DNA of 64,000 nucleotides from positions 13,702 to 77,701 of the forward strand of contig CALBGP010000005.1 of assembly GCA_937892845.1 (NCBI GenBank). The letters run 5' to 3'. Origin of the DNA: an uncultured Eggerthellaceae bacterium. Lineage in GTDB: Bacteria > Actinomycetota > Coriobacteriia > Coriobacteriales > Eggerthellaceae. The translations under genes were made by a program, and so were the position numbers. Position 1 is the first letter of the stretch. Each line of letters begins with the position of its first letter. This document shows, one piece after another, positions 8,747 to 17,938 of the stretch. Below the pieces are notes generated by a model that did not search any database, had not been told where the DNA came from, and saw only the letters and a list, made by a program, of their open reading frames with translations.

Positions 8747-10168
8747 GTGACCCAAAAGCCCGTACCCACCATGGGGGCCCAAGACAGCCCCGACGCAATC
8801 TACGACGCCCGAACGCTCGGTGCGCCGAAAATGGCCGTTTTCGGCCTGCAGCATATGTTCGCCATGTTCGGCGCCACCGTGCTGGTGCCCGTTCTCACCG
8901 GCCTGCCGGTGTCCACCACTCTGCTGTTCGCCGGTCTGGGCACGCTGCTGTTCCACCTTCTTTCCAAGGGCAAGGTCCCGGCGTTCCTGGGATCTTCCTT
9001 CGCCTTCATTGCCGGCTACCAGGCCATAGCCCCCAACGGCGAACCCGAGCTTCTGCCCTACGCCTGCCTGGGCGTCGCGTGCGCAGGCCTTCTGTACCTG
9101 GTTCTTTCCGCCCTGTTCCGCGCTTTCGGGCCCACGCGCGTCATGCGCTTCTTCCCGCCCGTGGTCACCGGCCCCATCGTCATTGCCATCGGCCTGATCC
9201 TGGCAAGCTCCGCCATCGGAAACTGCTCCACCAACTGGCTCATAGCCATCGTGGCCATTGCGACCATCGTCATCTGCAACATCTGGGGCAAAGGCATGAT
9301 CAAGATCATCCCCATCCTGATGGGCGTCATCGTGGCCTACATCGTGGCAGCCGTGGCGGGCGAAGTTGACTTCACCCCCGTGGCCGATGCCGCGTGGATC
9401 GGTCTTCCCATCTCTTGGAATGCCACCGTCCTCTCCCTTCCCGGCGAGGCATTCAACGCGGGCCTTGCCATCACGGCCATCATCACCATCATGCCGCTGG
9501 CACTGGCAACCATGATCGAGCACATCGGCGACATGTCCGCCATCAGCTCCACCTGCAACCGCAACTACATCGCCGAACCCGGCCTGCATCGCACGCTGCT
9601 CGGCGACGGTCTGGCCACCATCCTGGCCTCGCTGTTCGGCGCTCCGGCCAACACCACCTACGGCGAGAACACCGGCGTGCTTGCCCTGACCCGCGTCTTC
9701 GACCCGCGCGTCATCCGCATTGCCGCATGCTTCGCCATCCTGTTCTCCTTCAGCCCGAAATTCGAAGCGCTCATCGCCGCTATGCCCGCCTGCGTCATCG
9801 GCGGCGTATCCCTCGTGCTCTACGGCATGATCTCCGCTGTGGGCGTCCGCAACCTGGTTGAAAACCACGTCGACTTCACCAAGAGCCGCAACGTGCTGAT
9901 CGCCGCTCTGATTCTGGTCCTCTCCCTTGGCATAGCCTACAGCGCCGCGGGCGGCGTGTCCCTGCCCGTGGGCTCCATGACCATCACGCTCTCCGGCCTT
10001 GCCGTGGGATCGCTCGTGGGCATCGCGCTCAACATCCTGCTGCCCGGCAAGGACGGCGACGGCATCGAGCCTTCCAAGCAGGCCGAAGGCGCAAAGCCCG
10101 AATCCCTCTTCCCTCTTGACGGGCCCCAAAGCTACAAGGACATCGATGCAGAGCAGGCAGCCAAATAG
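8747..10168 (+). CDS. uraA: Uracil/xanthine permease, NCS2 family
   Basis: About 473 residues, an inner-membrane nucleobase symporter of the nucleobase-ascorbate (NCS2) family with roughly 12-14 hydrophobic segments. Diagnostic stretches are FGLQHMFAMFGATVLVP at the first helix, ALATMIEHIGDMSAIS (substrate-site helix) and GAPANTTYGENTGVLA, the uracil-permease signature. The GTG at 8747 is preferred because GAAAGGA precedes it; upstream in-frame ATGs lack ribosome-binding sites and would add non-family sequence. Single-gene transcription unit with a strong terminator behind it. Confidence 0.93.
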   Translation: MTQKPVPTMGAQDSPDAIYDARTLGAPKMAVFGLQHMFAMFGATVLVPVLTGLPVSTTLLFAGLGTLLFHLLSKGKVPAFLGSSFAFIAGYQAIAPNGEPELLPYACLGVACAGLLYLVLSALFRAFGPTRVMRFFPPVVTGPIVIAIGLILASSAIGNCSTNWLIAIVAIATIVICNIWGKGMIKIIPILMGVIVAYIVAAVAGEVDFTPVADAAWIGLPISWNATVLSLPGEAFNAGLAITAIITIMPLALATMIEHIGDMSAISSTCNRNYIAEPGLHRTLLGDGLATILASLFGAPANTTYGENTGVLALTRVFDPRVIRIAACFAILFSFSPKFEALIAAMPACVIGGVSLVLYGMISAVGVRNLVENHVDFTKSRNVLIAALILVLSLGIAYSAAGGVSLPVGSMTITLSGLAVGSLVGIALNILLPGKDGDGIEPSKQAEGAKPESLFPLDGPQSYKDIDAEQAAK

Positions 10169-10192
10169 TCCCTGCCGCATATCCGTGCATCA

Positions 10193-10229
10193 AAATGGGC
10201 CGCCCTCGGGCGGCCCATTTCTTGTTTCG
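10193..10229 (+). terminator. Rho-independent terminator of uraA
   Basis: A 13-bp perfect stem AAATGGGCCGCCC / GGGCGGCCCATTT (10193-10220) with a two-base loop, followed by TTCTTGTTT. Confidence 0.9.
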
Positions 10230-10259
10230 AAACGAAGACTGCATTGGAAAACAGGCCGA

Positions 10260-11390
10260 TCAGCAGCTCGCAACCTCGTAGATGATGGCTTCGGCGAAGC
10301 GCGCGCTGTTCTCAAGGTCTTCGAGTTTGATGAATTCGGCGGGCGTATGGAAATTCGTCATGCCGATGGAGACGGTGATGGGCCTCACACCGCGAAGCGA
10401 CAGCAAGTTGGCGTCTGCGCCGCCGCCCGAGATGTGGTGCCCTACCGGCAGGCCCACAGACTGCGCAGCACGTTCGAGCATGGCAACCAGCGGATCGGCG
10501 GCATCGTAGAGCACACCGGGATAGTCGACCGTCCAATCGATTTCCACCGAACCACCAGCCGTGGCGGCAGCCGACTCCATGGATTCGGTGAGCTGCGCCT
10601 TCGCCGCTTCAACCCGGTCTTTGTACAGGGAGCGGCATTCGCCGGAGATGCGGCACGAATCGGAGACGATGTTGACCTCGCGACCGCCCTCTATCAGACC
10701 GACGTTCGACGTGGTGCGCTTATCAAGCCTGCCGAGGCGCATGCGCGAAATGGCGTCCGCCGCCATGGCGATGGCCGAAACGCCGTTTTCGGGCTCCACT
10801 CCCGCATGGGCGGCGCGCCCGGTAAACGATGCGGTGAACGTGTAGTGATACGGAGCACCCAAGATGATGGTTCCCGGTGCACCGTCCGCATCGAAGACCA
10901 CGCAGGGCGCATCGGTGGGCTTGCCATCCAGATACAGCGCGTCTTCATCCAGATACTTCGCCCCCAAAAGGCTCAGCTCTTCGCAGGTTGTGAGCAGGAC
11001 GAAGATGGTGGGCAGATCGCGCCCGGATTCAAGCGCGCATCGCACGCCTTCGAAAATGGCCGCGATTCCCGCCTTGTCGTCAGCGCCCAGGACCGTATCG
11101 CCCGCAGAACGGTAGACCCCATCCTCGCACACCGGCTCTACGCCCGCACAAGGTGCCACGCAATCCATATGGGCCGCCAAAACCACCGATCCGGGAAGCG
11201 TGCCTTTACGGCGCGCCACCACATTGCCCGTATCGGAGCCGGTCATTGCAGCCGAAGAATCGAATGCAACGTGGAATCCCAGTTCGGTCAGTTCCCGTGC
11301 GCAGCGGGCGGCCACAGCGCCCTCGTAGCGTGAGAGGCTGTCGATGCGGATAAGCTCTTCGAACAAAGATGTCAGACGCTGGGTTTGCAT
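10260..11390 (-). CDS. M20-family metallopeptidase (peptidase T-like)
   Basis: 376 residues from ATG at 11390. Zinc-peptidase motifs in order: AHMDCVAP (HxD), LGADDKAG (bridging Asp), TCEEL (catalytic Glu and metal-binding Glu), then the lid dimerisation domain with HAGVEPENG, and HHISGGGADANLL at the C-terminus. These match the PepT/M20B group of cytosolic tri- or dipeptidases. The long open frame upstream of 11390 is read against the next gene and is not coding. AGGAAA precedes the start. Downstream of the C39-like gene by about 70 bases, so possibly co-transcribed with proC and that gene. Confidence 0.88.
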   Translation of the reverse strand: MQTQRLTSLFEELIRIDSLSRYEGAVAARCARELTELGFHVAFDSSAAMTGSDTGNVVARRKGTLPGSVVLAAHMDCVAPCAGVEPVCEDGVYRSAGDTVLGADDKAGIAAIFEGVRCALESGRDLPTIFVLLTTCEELSLLGAKYLDEDALYLDGKPTDAPCVVFDADGAPGTIILGAPYHYTFTASFTGRAAHAGVEPENGVSAIAMAADAISRMRLGRLDKRTTSNVGLIEGGREVNIVSDSCRISGECRSLYKDRVEAAKAQLTESMESAAATAGGSVEIDWTVDYPGVLYDAADPLVAMLERAAQSVGLPVGHHISGGGADANLLSLRGVRPITVSIGMTNFHTPAEFIKLEDLENSARFAEAIIYEVASC

Positions 11391-11460
11391 CAGGTTTCCT
11401 TTCGCGGGCCGCTTCCATCCGACGGAGCAGGGCCCGAAGCTGCACCGCCGGCAATATGCG

Positions 11461-12666
11461 CTAGAGGCTGAAAGCGTACATGCCCATGGCCTGCGAGACC
11501 AAAGCTTCAACCGGCCAGGTCTGCGACGAGCGCACGGGCGAGTACGGATCGTTGACCACCACGGTCCCGTCATCGGCAAACCCGCACGCGACGATGAAGT
11601 GGCCGCTTTCGGTGAAATCCCCCTTGCCGACATTGATGATGACCGGTTTTCCCGCCTGCAGGCTTTCCGTGAGCCCTGATTCAGACGGCGTGAATTTCTC
11701 GCAGACCAGACCCAATTCAGGGGCGCAATCAACGAGGAAGTCGGCGATGGTGCCCATGTTTTCGCTCTCATAGCCGCGCTCGCGCGCAAGAAGAGCCATA
11801 TCGTAGGGCGTCTTATCGGTCTTTCCCGTCAGCCCCGCATAAACCATGGCAAGCGTAGTGGGGCAGCATCCGGACAAGCCCAGAGGTGCCGAACTGTAAG
11901 AGGTGTAGCCCCAACGCGTGTCCCACTGAAGCAGAAGCGGGACGGTGCCCTGTACCACAGGACCCTGGTAGGATTGCCCGGTCTGCGCCGGATAGCGCTC
12001 ATTGATGCCCAGGATGAAGTCGTAGGACATGGGTTCCGTTGCCGCAAGCTTGAGAAGCGTGCGCTGGGTTTCTTCGCCGTCGAAGGCCAAAATGTCCGCA
12101 TCGTTGATGATGGCGATGAGCTTCGTGTTGCCTTCGGCCTGGCTTTTCAGGGAAGCGACCACATCCTCGTCAAGGCCTTCGGGAAGTTTGGAGAAGTCGG
12201 CAACGGGCTCTTGGCGCACGAAGCCCTCCTCCTGCGTGACAGGCTCTTGGACCTCAGGGGCCGTTTCGGCATCGCGGTAGCCGCGGACGAAGGAAAGCGC
12301 CACGATGGACAACGCCGCAACGGCAAGCACGATGGACCACAGCGGAACGTCAGCCGAGCCGACGGGCACCTTGAAGCGGATGGCGCGCGAAACCGCCGAA
12401 CCGACGGCCCAGGCCACCGAGGCGGCACCCGAAGCCAGGCGGTCCAGCAAGGACGCCTGCTCCTGGCGCGTTGCGTGCGAACCCCGGGACCGGCTTGCGC
12501 GGGCCGGGGCTTCGTGATCCGAAGGCGCCCCCTGAGCCTCTTCAAGCTCACGGGCGGCGCTACGGGCCCTCAGACGCCTGCGCGCCCGCTCCTTGGGATC
12601 ATCGTCGAGGAGCTCCTCGTAAAACGACTTCACCCGCTTGCGCCCGGAATTCCTCTCTGCGCTCAA
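11461..12666 (-). CDS. Membrane-anchored C39-like (papain-fold) peptidase domain protein
   Basis: 401 residues. A basic, Arg/Glu/Ala-rich cytosolic N-terminus (about 1-100) precedes one strong transmembrane helix (VPLWSIVLAVAALSIVALSF) and an extracytoplasmic part. The C-terminal 180 residues match the peptidase C39_2 fold: LQWDTRWG, GLSGCCPTTLAMVYA with the nucleophile Cys, ESGHFIVACGF with the catalytic His, and VVNDPYSP with the Asp. Probably a cell-surface cysteine peptidase or amidase of unknown substrate. Starts at TTG overlapping the proC stop (TTGA). Confidence 0.8.
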   Translation of the reverse strand: MSAERNSGRKRVKSFYEELLDDDPKERARRRLRARSAARELEEAQGAPSDHEAPARASRSRGSHATRQEQASLLDRLASGAASVAWAVGSAVSRAIRFKVPVGSADVPLWSIVLAVAALSIVALSFVRGYRDAETAPEVQEPVTQEEGFVRQEPVADFSKLPEGLDEDVVASLKSQAEGNTKLIAIINDADILAFDGEETQRTLLKLAATEPMSYDFILGINERYPAQTGQSYQGPVVQGTVPLLLQWDTRWGYTSYSSAPLGLSGCCPTTLAMVYAGLTGKTDKTPYDMALLARERGYESENMGTIADFLVDCAPELGLVCEKFTPSESGLTESLQAGKPVIINVGKGDFTESGHFIVACGFADDGTVVVNDPYSPVRSSQTWPVEALVSQAMGMYAFSL

Positions 12667-13472
12667 GCCATGCTCCTCGCCTTGTCAGCGGTTGCAGCAA
12701 GCGCTTCCATGACGGCGCTGCGCAAACCGCAACGCTCAAGGGCCCGCACACCGGCGATGGTGGTGCCGCCGGGAGAGCAGACGGCGTCTTTGAGCTGACC
12801 GGGGTGCCTTCCGCTTTCAAGCACCATCTTCGCCGAACCGAGCACGGCCTGCGCGGCGAATTCGTAAGCCTGGGCCCTGGGCATGCCCTCGAGCACGGCG
12901 GCATCTGCCATGGCTTCGATGAACATGTAGACGAAGGCCGGCGACGAACCGCTCACCGGAATGACGGCGTCAATGAGACGTTCGGGCACATGGGCGAAGC
13001 GTCCGAAAGACGAAACCAGACGCTCGACCAGCTTCACATCCCCCTCGGTGCATTCCGCATTCGCCGTGATGGAGGTCATCCCCTCCCCGACCGCTGCAGG
13101 CGTATTGGGCATGATGCGCACGATGCGCGTGAAGCGCGAATTGCCGGCAAGCCATTCGAGCGACTTGCCCGGGGCCAAGGATATGAGCAGGGGCATGCGT
13201 GCGGGGTCTTCGGCGAAAACGCCCGACACTTCGGCAAGCACATCCTGGTACATCTGCGGTTTGACGGCCAGAAAGACCGCATCGCACGAGCGCACCACTT
13301 CGGCATTGCCCCCAAGGACGTTCACACCGAAGGACTCGCGGACACGTTCACGCGTGGCCTGCGTCCGGGCGCTGACCGCAATGTCTTCCGGGGCGCATGC
13401 TTTGCGCTCCAGCATGCCGAAAATCATGGCGGAGGCCATGTTGCCGCAACCGATGAAACCTATCTTGGTCAT
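12663..13472 (-). CDS. proC: Pyrroline-5-carboxylate reductase
   Basis: 269 residues from MTKIGFIGCGNMASAM. Last step of proline synthesis, reducing P5C with NAD(P)H. The dinucleotide-binding GxGxxA motif is at the N-terminus, MPNTPAAVGEGM marks the catalytic core and the signature SPGGTTIAGVRALE is near the C-terminus. An earlier in-frame ATG at 13532 would add 20 non-family residues and is rejected. Confidence 0.95.
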   Translation of the reverse strand: MTKIGFIGCGNMASAMIFGMLERKACAPEDIAVSARTQATRERVRESFGVNVLGGNAEVVRSCDAVFLAVKPQMYQDVLAEVSGVFAEDPARMPLLISLAPGKSLEWLAGNSRFTRIVRIMPNTPAAVGEGMTSITANAECTEGDVKLVERLVSSFGRFAHVPERLIDAVIPVSGSSPAFVYMFIEAMADAAVLEGMPRAQAYEFAAQAVLGSAKMVLESGRHPGQLKDAVCSPGGTTIAGVRALERCGLRSAVMEALAATADKARSMA

Positions 13473-13651
13473 ATGAGCACCTCGTCCGCATAGCAACCTG
13501 TACATTTCGGCAATCATACCCAATGGCGACACGACGGTGCGCTCACCGCATCATTCCCCATAGCTTCAACAACTGCCGCCGCGCCGAAGGCAGAGCGAAA
13601 CGCCGCGCTGCAGGACGGCGGCTTCTGCGGCCGCCGCAGCCTGAAACCGCG

Positions 13652-13948
13652 CTAGCGGGCGGATGCGACGCCGCGCGGCGGCTCTGCCGCATCAAGCTTG
13701 CGGTTGCGGAAATAAACCGCCCAGTTCACGCCAAGCATGGCGATGTTGATGAAGTAGACGGCGAGGACCCAGTTGATGGAGCCGCTGACGAACTTCGCCG
13801 CGATGCCCGCGACGTAGCCCATCGTGATCAGGAGCAAGAACTGCCAGCTGCTCCCCCGCGCAGTCCGGGCGCGATAGGCCTTCAGCGCGTTGGTCGGCCA
13901 CGACAGACCGAAGCAGATGAGCATGACAGCCTCAAGAATCTCAGCCAT
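13652..13948 (-). CDS. Small PQ-loop-like membrane protein
   Basis: 98 residues with three predicted transmembrane helices: ILEAVMLICFGLSWPTNALKAY, FLLLITMGYVAGIAAKFV and WVLAVYFINIAMLGVNWAVYF. The arrangement, with a WPTN-type motif in the first helix, resembles half of a PQ-loop/SemiSWEET transporter, which works as a dimer. GAGGAGG lies nine bases before the chosen ATG; a longer frame from 14017 lacks such a site. Substrate unknown. Confidence 0.7.
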   Translation of the reverse strand: MAEILEAVMLICFGLSWPTNALKAYRARTARGSSWQFLLLITMGYVAGIAAKFVSGSINWVLAVYFINIAMLGVNWAVYFRNRKLDAAEPPRGVASAR

Positions 13949-14073
13949 GAAAAATGCCTCCTCGAAATTGACACGAGGAGACATTGTATTGCTTATGGGC
14001 CCGAACATGCAGTGCAATCAGGCATTTCGACGAAGCCCGCAGATTTGCTGCAGGTTGGCGAATTCCTGAGAAC

Positions 14074-15447
14074 CTAGGCTCCCAAGATGCGCGCGGCAAC
14101 CTGCTTTTTGCGCGAAAGGATGCCGGGCATCCAGGTGCTGCCGTCTTTGCAGCTGATGTTGAAGGCGCGCTCGATGATGCGCTTGTTGCCGGAGGAGATG
14201 AACTGGCTTCCTTCGGCAAGGATGTCGGTGACCATGAGCAGGACGAACTCATAGCCGTGCGCAGCCACCAGCTCATCCATATAAGCGCGGATCTCGGATT
14301 CACGGGCCAGAACGGATTCCAGGTCAACGGTTTCGTGCTGCGCGATGAGCACCGTGTCATCTCCGAGCTGGAATTCCTTGGCGTCGGCGCCGACAAGCTT
14401 GTCGATGGGCATGTCATCTTCGCCGCCACGGCACTTGAAGACCTTCAAACCGAATTCCACAGGGTCCACGCCGACGATGCCGGCCAGATATTCGACCTGC
14501 TCACGGTCGAAGGGCGTGGCCGTGGGGGACTTGAGGATGACGGTGTCGGTCATGACCGCGGACAGAAGAGCCGCCGCCACACCGCGCGGGATATCGATGC
14601 CCTGGTTGCGGAACTCACCGGTGACGATGGAGGCCGTGGAGCCTACCGGGAGGTTGATGAAGCGGATGGGGCTCGACGTGGAGATATCGCCGATGCGATG
14701 ATGGTCGATGACCTCCACCACTTCGGCCTCTTCGATTCCGTTGGCCGCCTGGCGACGCTCGTTGTGGTCGACCAGGATGACCTTGCGATGCGGATGCGTG
14801 GCAACGTCGCTGCGGGTGACGATGCCGATGCACACGCCTTCGTCATCGAGCACGACGGCCTCGCGCAATGCGCTTGCCATCAGATCTTCGACCGCTTCGG
14901 TCAGAAGACCGTCCTTGTCCAGGACCAGCACGTCGGTTTCCGTGATGTCGGAAACCCTCTGATGCAACGACGCGATCAGGTCGCTGGCAACGGCCGCATA
15001 GGCCGCTCCGTCGGCGGAAGCGGAGCCGGAGACGGCATCCACGGCATCGGTGGAGGCGATGTAGCGCTCCGCAATCATGCGCGTGGTGATGAGGCCCTTG
15101 TACTTGCCTTCGGCATCGTTGACCACCAATGCGCGCACATTATGCTGGCGCAGGCGGCGCCCCGCCTGCAAAAGGGTGTCATCCTCGGTGATGCTGATGG
15201 GATTGCGAGTCATGACGTCGCTCACGCGGGCATGGACGTTGCTGATGGCGACGGGGGTGTCAAGGCCGAACTCCTCGATGACCCATGCGGTCTCCGGGGG
15301 CAGAGGTCCCAGACGGACGGGCTCGAAGACTTCGTCAGAGCCTGCACGGCGCGCCAGAAGGTTTTTCAGACAGGCGTAGCCGATCGCAGACGAAATGGAA
15401 TCGTTGTCGGGGTTCTTATGTCCCATCACCAGAACGGATGAGGCCAT
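14074..15447 (-). CDS. ppaC: Manganese-dependent inorganic pyrophosphatase with CBS insert (family II)
   Basis: 457 residues from the ATG at 15447, with AAGGAG seven bases upstream. The N-terminal DHH motifs are GHKNPDNDSISSAIG and, after an insert, VEVIDHHRIGD. Two CBS domains (VMTRNPISITEDD and the ALREAVVLDDEGVCIGIVTRSD area) with an intervening linker are inserted in the DHH domain. The C-terminal DHHA2 domain ends LSRKKQVAARI. CBS-containing family II enzymes are known to be adenine-nucleotide regulated. Soluble enzyme that removes PPi from biosynthesis. Confidence 0.9.
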   Translation of the reverse strand: MASSVLVMGHKNPDNDSISSAIGYACLKNLLARRAGSDEVFEPVRLGPLPPETAWVIEEFGLDTPVAISNVHARVSDVMTRNPISITEDDTLLQAGRRLRQHNVRALVVNDAEGKYKGLITTRMIAERYIASTDAVDAVSGSASADGAAYAAVASDLIASLHQRVSDITETDVLVLDKDGLLTEAVEDLMASALREAVVLDDEGVCIGIVTRSDVATHPHRKVILVDHNERRQAANGIEEAEVVEVIDHHRIGDISTSSPIRFINLPVGSTASIVTGEFRNQGIDIPRGVAAALLSAVMTDTVILKSPTATPFDREQVEYLAGIVGVDPVEFGLKVFKCRGGEDDMPIDKLVGADAKEFQLGDDTVLIAQHETVDLESVLARESEIRAYMDELVAAHGYEFVLLMVTDILAEGSQFISSGNKRIIERAFNISCKDGSTWMPGILSRKKQVAARILGA

Positions 15448-15634
15448 GGATGTACTCCTTTGCATTCATCGAAGACTTCTTCAAAACGCGTGGCGGTTGC
15501 GCCACGGGCGGTTTATCATTGCGAAACAGCAAGCAAGTGTACCATAGAGAAACGAGCATCACGCAACCCACACGGACGCATCGGCAACCGCCGAAGCGCA
15601 GGGAGTCTGCGGAACCGACAGCAAGGAGAATCCG

Positions 15635-17269
15635 GTGAAGGACCTCAGCATCAAAGACATCATCGGGCCGGTCATGATAGGCCCGTCGAGCAGCCATACC
15701 GCCGGTGCGCTGCGCATTGCGCTCATGGCCCGGCGGCTGCTGCAAAGCGAACCCGTATCCGTCCGCTTCCGCCTCTACGGAAGCTTCGCCCACACCTACA
15801 GCGGACACGGCACGGACCGTGCGCTGCTCGGCGGCATCCTCGGCATGGCGCCCGACGACGAGCGCATCCGCGAATCCTTCGCCATCGCGCGAGAGGCGGG
15901 GCTTGCATTCGAGTTCGTCCCGTGTCCGGACGAACCCTGCGACCACCCCAACACCGTGGATCTGGACATCGTCGATGCGACAGGCGAGCAAACCTCCGTC
16001 CGCGGCGAATCCATTGGCGGCGGAGCAGCGGTGATCAGCCGCATCAACGGCATCGACGTGCATCTGACCGGCGAATACCACAGCATCGTGGTCAGGCAGC
16101 GCGACCGTCAGGGAGTGCTTGCGCACATCGCAACGTGCCTCAACGTCTACGGCATCAACATTGCAACCACGCGCCTGTTCCGCGAGCGCAAGGGCGACGT
16201 GGCCTACACCATCATGGAGACCGACGACCGCATCCCCGCCGATATCGCACGCGCCATGGCGAAAAACCCCGACATCCAATCGGTGCGCATCATCGAAAGC
16301 GACCACTCCGAGGACATGGAGCCCGCGTCGGGCGAGCAAGGCGCCGCAGCCAGCGACCCGGCGGCTGCCCAGGAGGCCTTCGAGCAGGCCAGCTTCAACA
16401 CCGCCGCCGAGCTGCTTGAGCTGTGCGCACGCGAGAAGATAGCCATCTCCGAGGCAATGCTGCGCCGCGAAAGCGCACTGTCCGTGCGCAACTCCGTCAC
16501 CGATGACGCCCGGGACTACCTCTCCGGCGCACTTACCGTGATGCGCGAATCCGCCCGATCGGCCATCGAGAATCCCACGCGTTCAATGGGGGGCCTTCTG
16601 GGGGGCGAAGCCGCCAAACTCTCCGCCGGCGAATCGGATGCGCCAGCCCGTGGCGAACTTGCGCGCGCCGTCACCTATGCCATGGCGGTGCTGGAAACCA
16701 ACGCCTCCATGGGGCGCATCGTGGCCGCCCCTACGGCAGGATCGGCCGGAGTGGTTCCCGCAATGCTTCTGACCTGCGAAGACTTCCATGGCTTCGACGA
16801 AGCGTCCCTGGTGCGCGCGCTGGCGAACGCCGCTGCGGTGGGATACCTGATCACGCGCAACGCCACCGTCTCCGGCGCCGAAGGAGGATGCCAGGCCGAA
16901 GTGGGGGCGGCAAGCGCCATGGCCGCAAGCGCTGCCACCGAACTTGCAGGCGGCAGTCCCGAGCAATGCCTTGCCGCCGCCGCGAACGCCCTTTCGGGCC
17001 TGATGGGCCTGGTATGCGACCCCATAGCGGGACTCGTGGAGGCACCGTGCCAGAAACGCAATGCCACCGGTGTGGCCAACGCCTTCGTGGCATCCCAGAT
17101 AGCGCTCGCCGGCATCGGCAACCTGGTTGATTTCGACCAAACCGTGGCCGCCATGTACGCAGTGGGCAAGTCGCTTCCCTTCGAACTGCGCGAAAGCGCC
17201 TTGGGCGGCCTTGCCGCGACCCCGGCCGCATGCGCGTTCTGCACCGGATGCGCCGGCTGCGAGCACTAG
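15635..17269 (+). CDS. sdaA: L-serine dehydratase, iron-sulfur type, fused beta and alpha domains
   Basis: 544 residues from a GTG start with AAGGAG six bases before it. Deaminates L-serine to pyruvate and ammonia with a 4Fe-4S cluster. The N-terminal beta domain opens DIIGPVMIGPSSSHTAGA, an ACT domain follows (RQGVLAHIATCLNVYGINI), then an acidic linker and the alpha domain with TNASMGRIVAAPTAGSAG and EGGCQAEVGAA. The C-terminus carries a Cys-rich CAFCTGCAGC tail. In many Firmicutes the two domains are separate proteins; a single-chain form is usual in Actinobacteria and Proteobacteria. Confidence 0.93.
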   Translation: MKDLSIKDIIGPVMIGPSSSHTAGALRIALMARRLLQSEPVSVRFRLYGSFAHTYSGHGTDRALLGGILGMAPDDERIRESFAIAREAGLAFEFVPCPDEPCDHPNTVDLDIVDATGEQTSVRGESIGGGAAVISRINGIDVHLTGEYHSIVVRQRDRQGVLAHIATCLNVYGINIATTRLFRERKGDVAYTIMETDDRIPADIARAMAKNPDIQSVRIIESDHSEDMEPASGEQGAAASDPAAAQEAFEQASFNTAAELLELCAREKIAISEAMLRRESALSVRNSVTDDARDYLSGALTVMRESARSAIENPTRSMGGLLGGEAAKLSAGESDAPARGELARAVTYAMAVLETNASMGRIVAAPTAGSAGVVPAMLLTCEDFHGFDEASLVRALANAAAVGYLITRNATVSGAEGGCQAEVGAASAMAASAATELAGGSPEQCLAAAANALSGLMGLVCDPIAGLVEAPCQKRNATGVANAFVASQIALAGIGNLVDFDQTVAAMYAVGKSLPFELRESALGGLAATPAACAFCTGCAGCEH

Positions 17270-17325
17270 CCCGATACGCCGATTCCTTCGCAAGCTTCGG
17301 CAACAACCCAATGCACCGGCACCAG

Positions 17326-17352
17326 AAAGGCCCCGCATATGCGGGGCCTTTC
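17326..17352. terminator. Terminator between sdaA and the cytochrome gene
   Basis: Perfect 13-bp stem AAAGGCCCCGCAT / ATGCGGGGCCTTT that reads as a palindrome in both directions, with short U/A runs; it likely serves the two convergent genes. Confidence 0.75.
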
Positions 17353-17411
17353 CTGGAGGGTCGCTTCAGCTATCGGGAGTTTGTTTCGCTGAAGCTGCAG
17401 CTATGGAAGCT

Positions 17412-17906
17412 TTAGATGTTGTTCGGAATACCTTCACCGTCTGCAGAGGGAAGCTCCTCGGTGGGATCGGACCAACCTTCACTATCAGGCAAAGGCCATC
17501 CCATTCCGTCTTCACCATGGTATTTGCCATGGCATGCGGTGTTGCAGACAAGGACGCTGGTTCCGGTCAAGGAGTGGCACTTCAAGCAATCGTAGGACTC
17601 GGTGTGCGAGGCATGGGGATTGTATCCCTCCGCACCTGCGTAATCCTTCGTCAGCTCGACGATGGTGCTCCTGGGGTGGCAGCTCAGGCAAGCCTTCTTG
17701 GAGGGATCCGCCTGGATGGTGGACCATGCCTCATCCGTATGGACAGCCCTCATGCTGCCAACCGTGGCGTCTGCCGCACTGACCGCTTCGCCGCCTGCAC
17801 CTTCGTCTCCCCCGTCAGAGGAGCTGGGGGATCCACCGCACGCCGCCAGGCACGCAAGCGACATGCAGAGCAAGGCCACGATCGACCATTTCTTCATTCT
17901 GGACAT
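17412..17906 (-). CDS. Small multihaem c-type cytochrome lipoprotein
   Basis: 164 residues. A signal peptide ends in the lipobox LAAC, then a Gly/Ser/Asp linker, then haem-binding motifs CLSCH, CLKCH and the longer-spaced CNTACH. Additional His residues could act as distal ligands. This resembles the tetrahaem cytochrome domain of soluble fumarate reductases (flavocytochrome c), but as a separate lipid-anchored protein. It is 32 bases downstream of the flavoprotein start-to-stop unit and in the same orientation, so it probably passes electrons to that flavoprotein outside the membrane. AGGAG precedes the ATG. Confidence 0.85.
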   Translation of the reverse strand: MSRMKKWSIVALLCMSLACLAACGGSPSSSDGGDEGAGGEAVSAADATVGSMRAVHTDEAWSTIQADPSKKACLSCHPRSTIVELTKDYAGAEGYNPHASHTESYDCLKCHSLTGTSVLVCNTACHGKYHGEDGMGWPLPDSEGWSDPTEELPSADGEGIPNNI

Positions 17907-17938
17907 TGCGATCTCCTATCCTACGATCAGCCTTGCGG

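Noticed and set aside
8651..10180. 509-codon frame antisense to uraA
   Set aside because: Repetitive Gly/Asp/His-rich translation that mirrors the membrane-helix codons of the permease; no ribosome-binding site.
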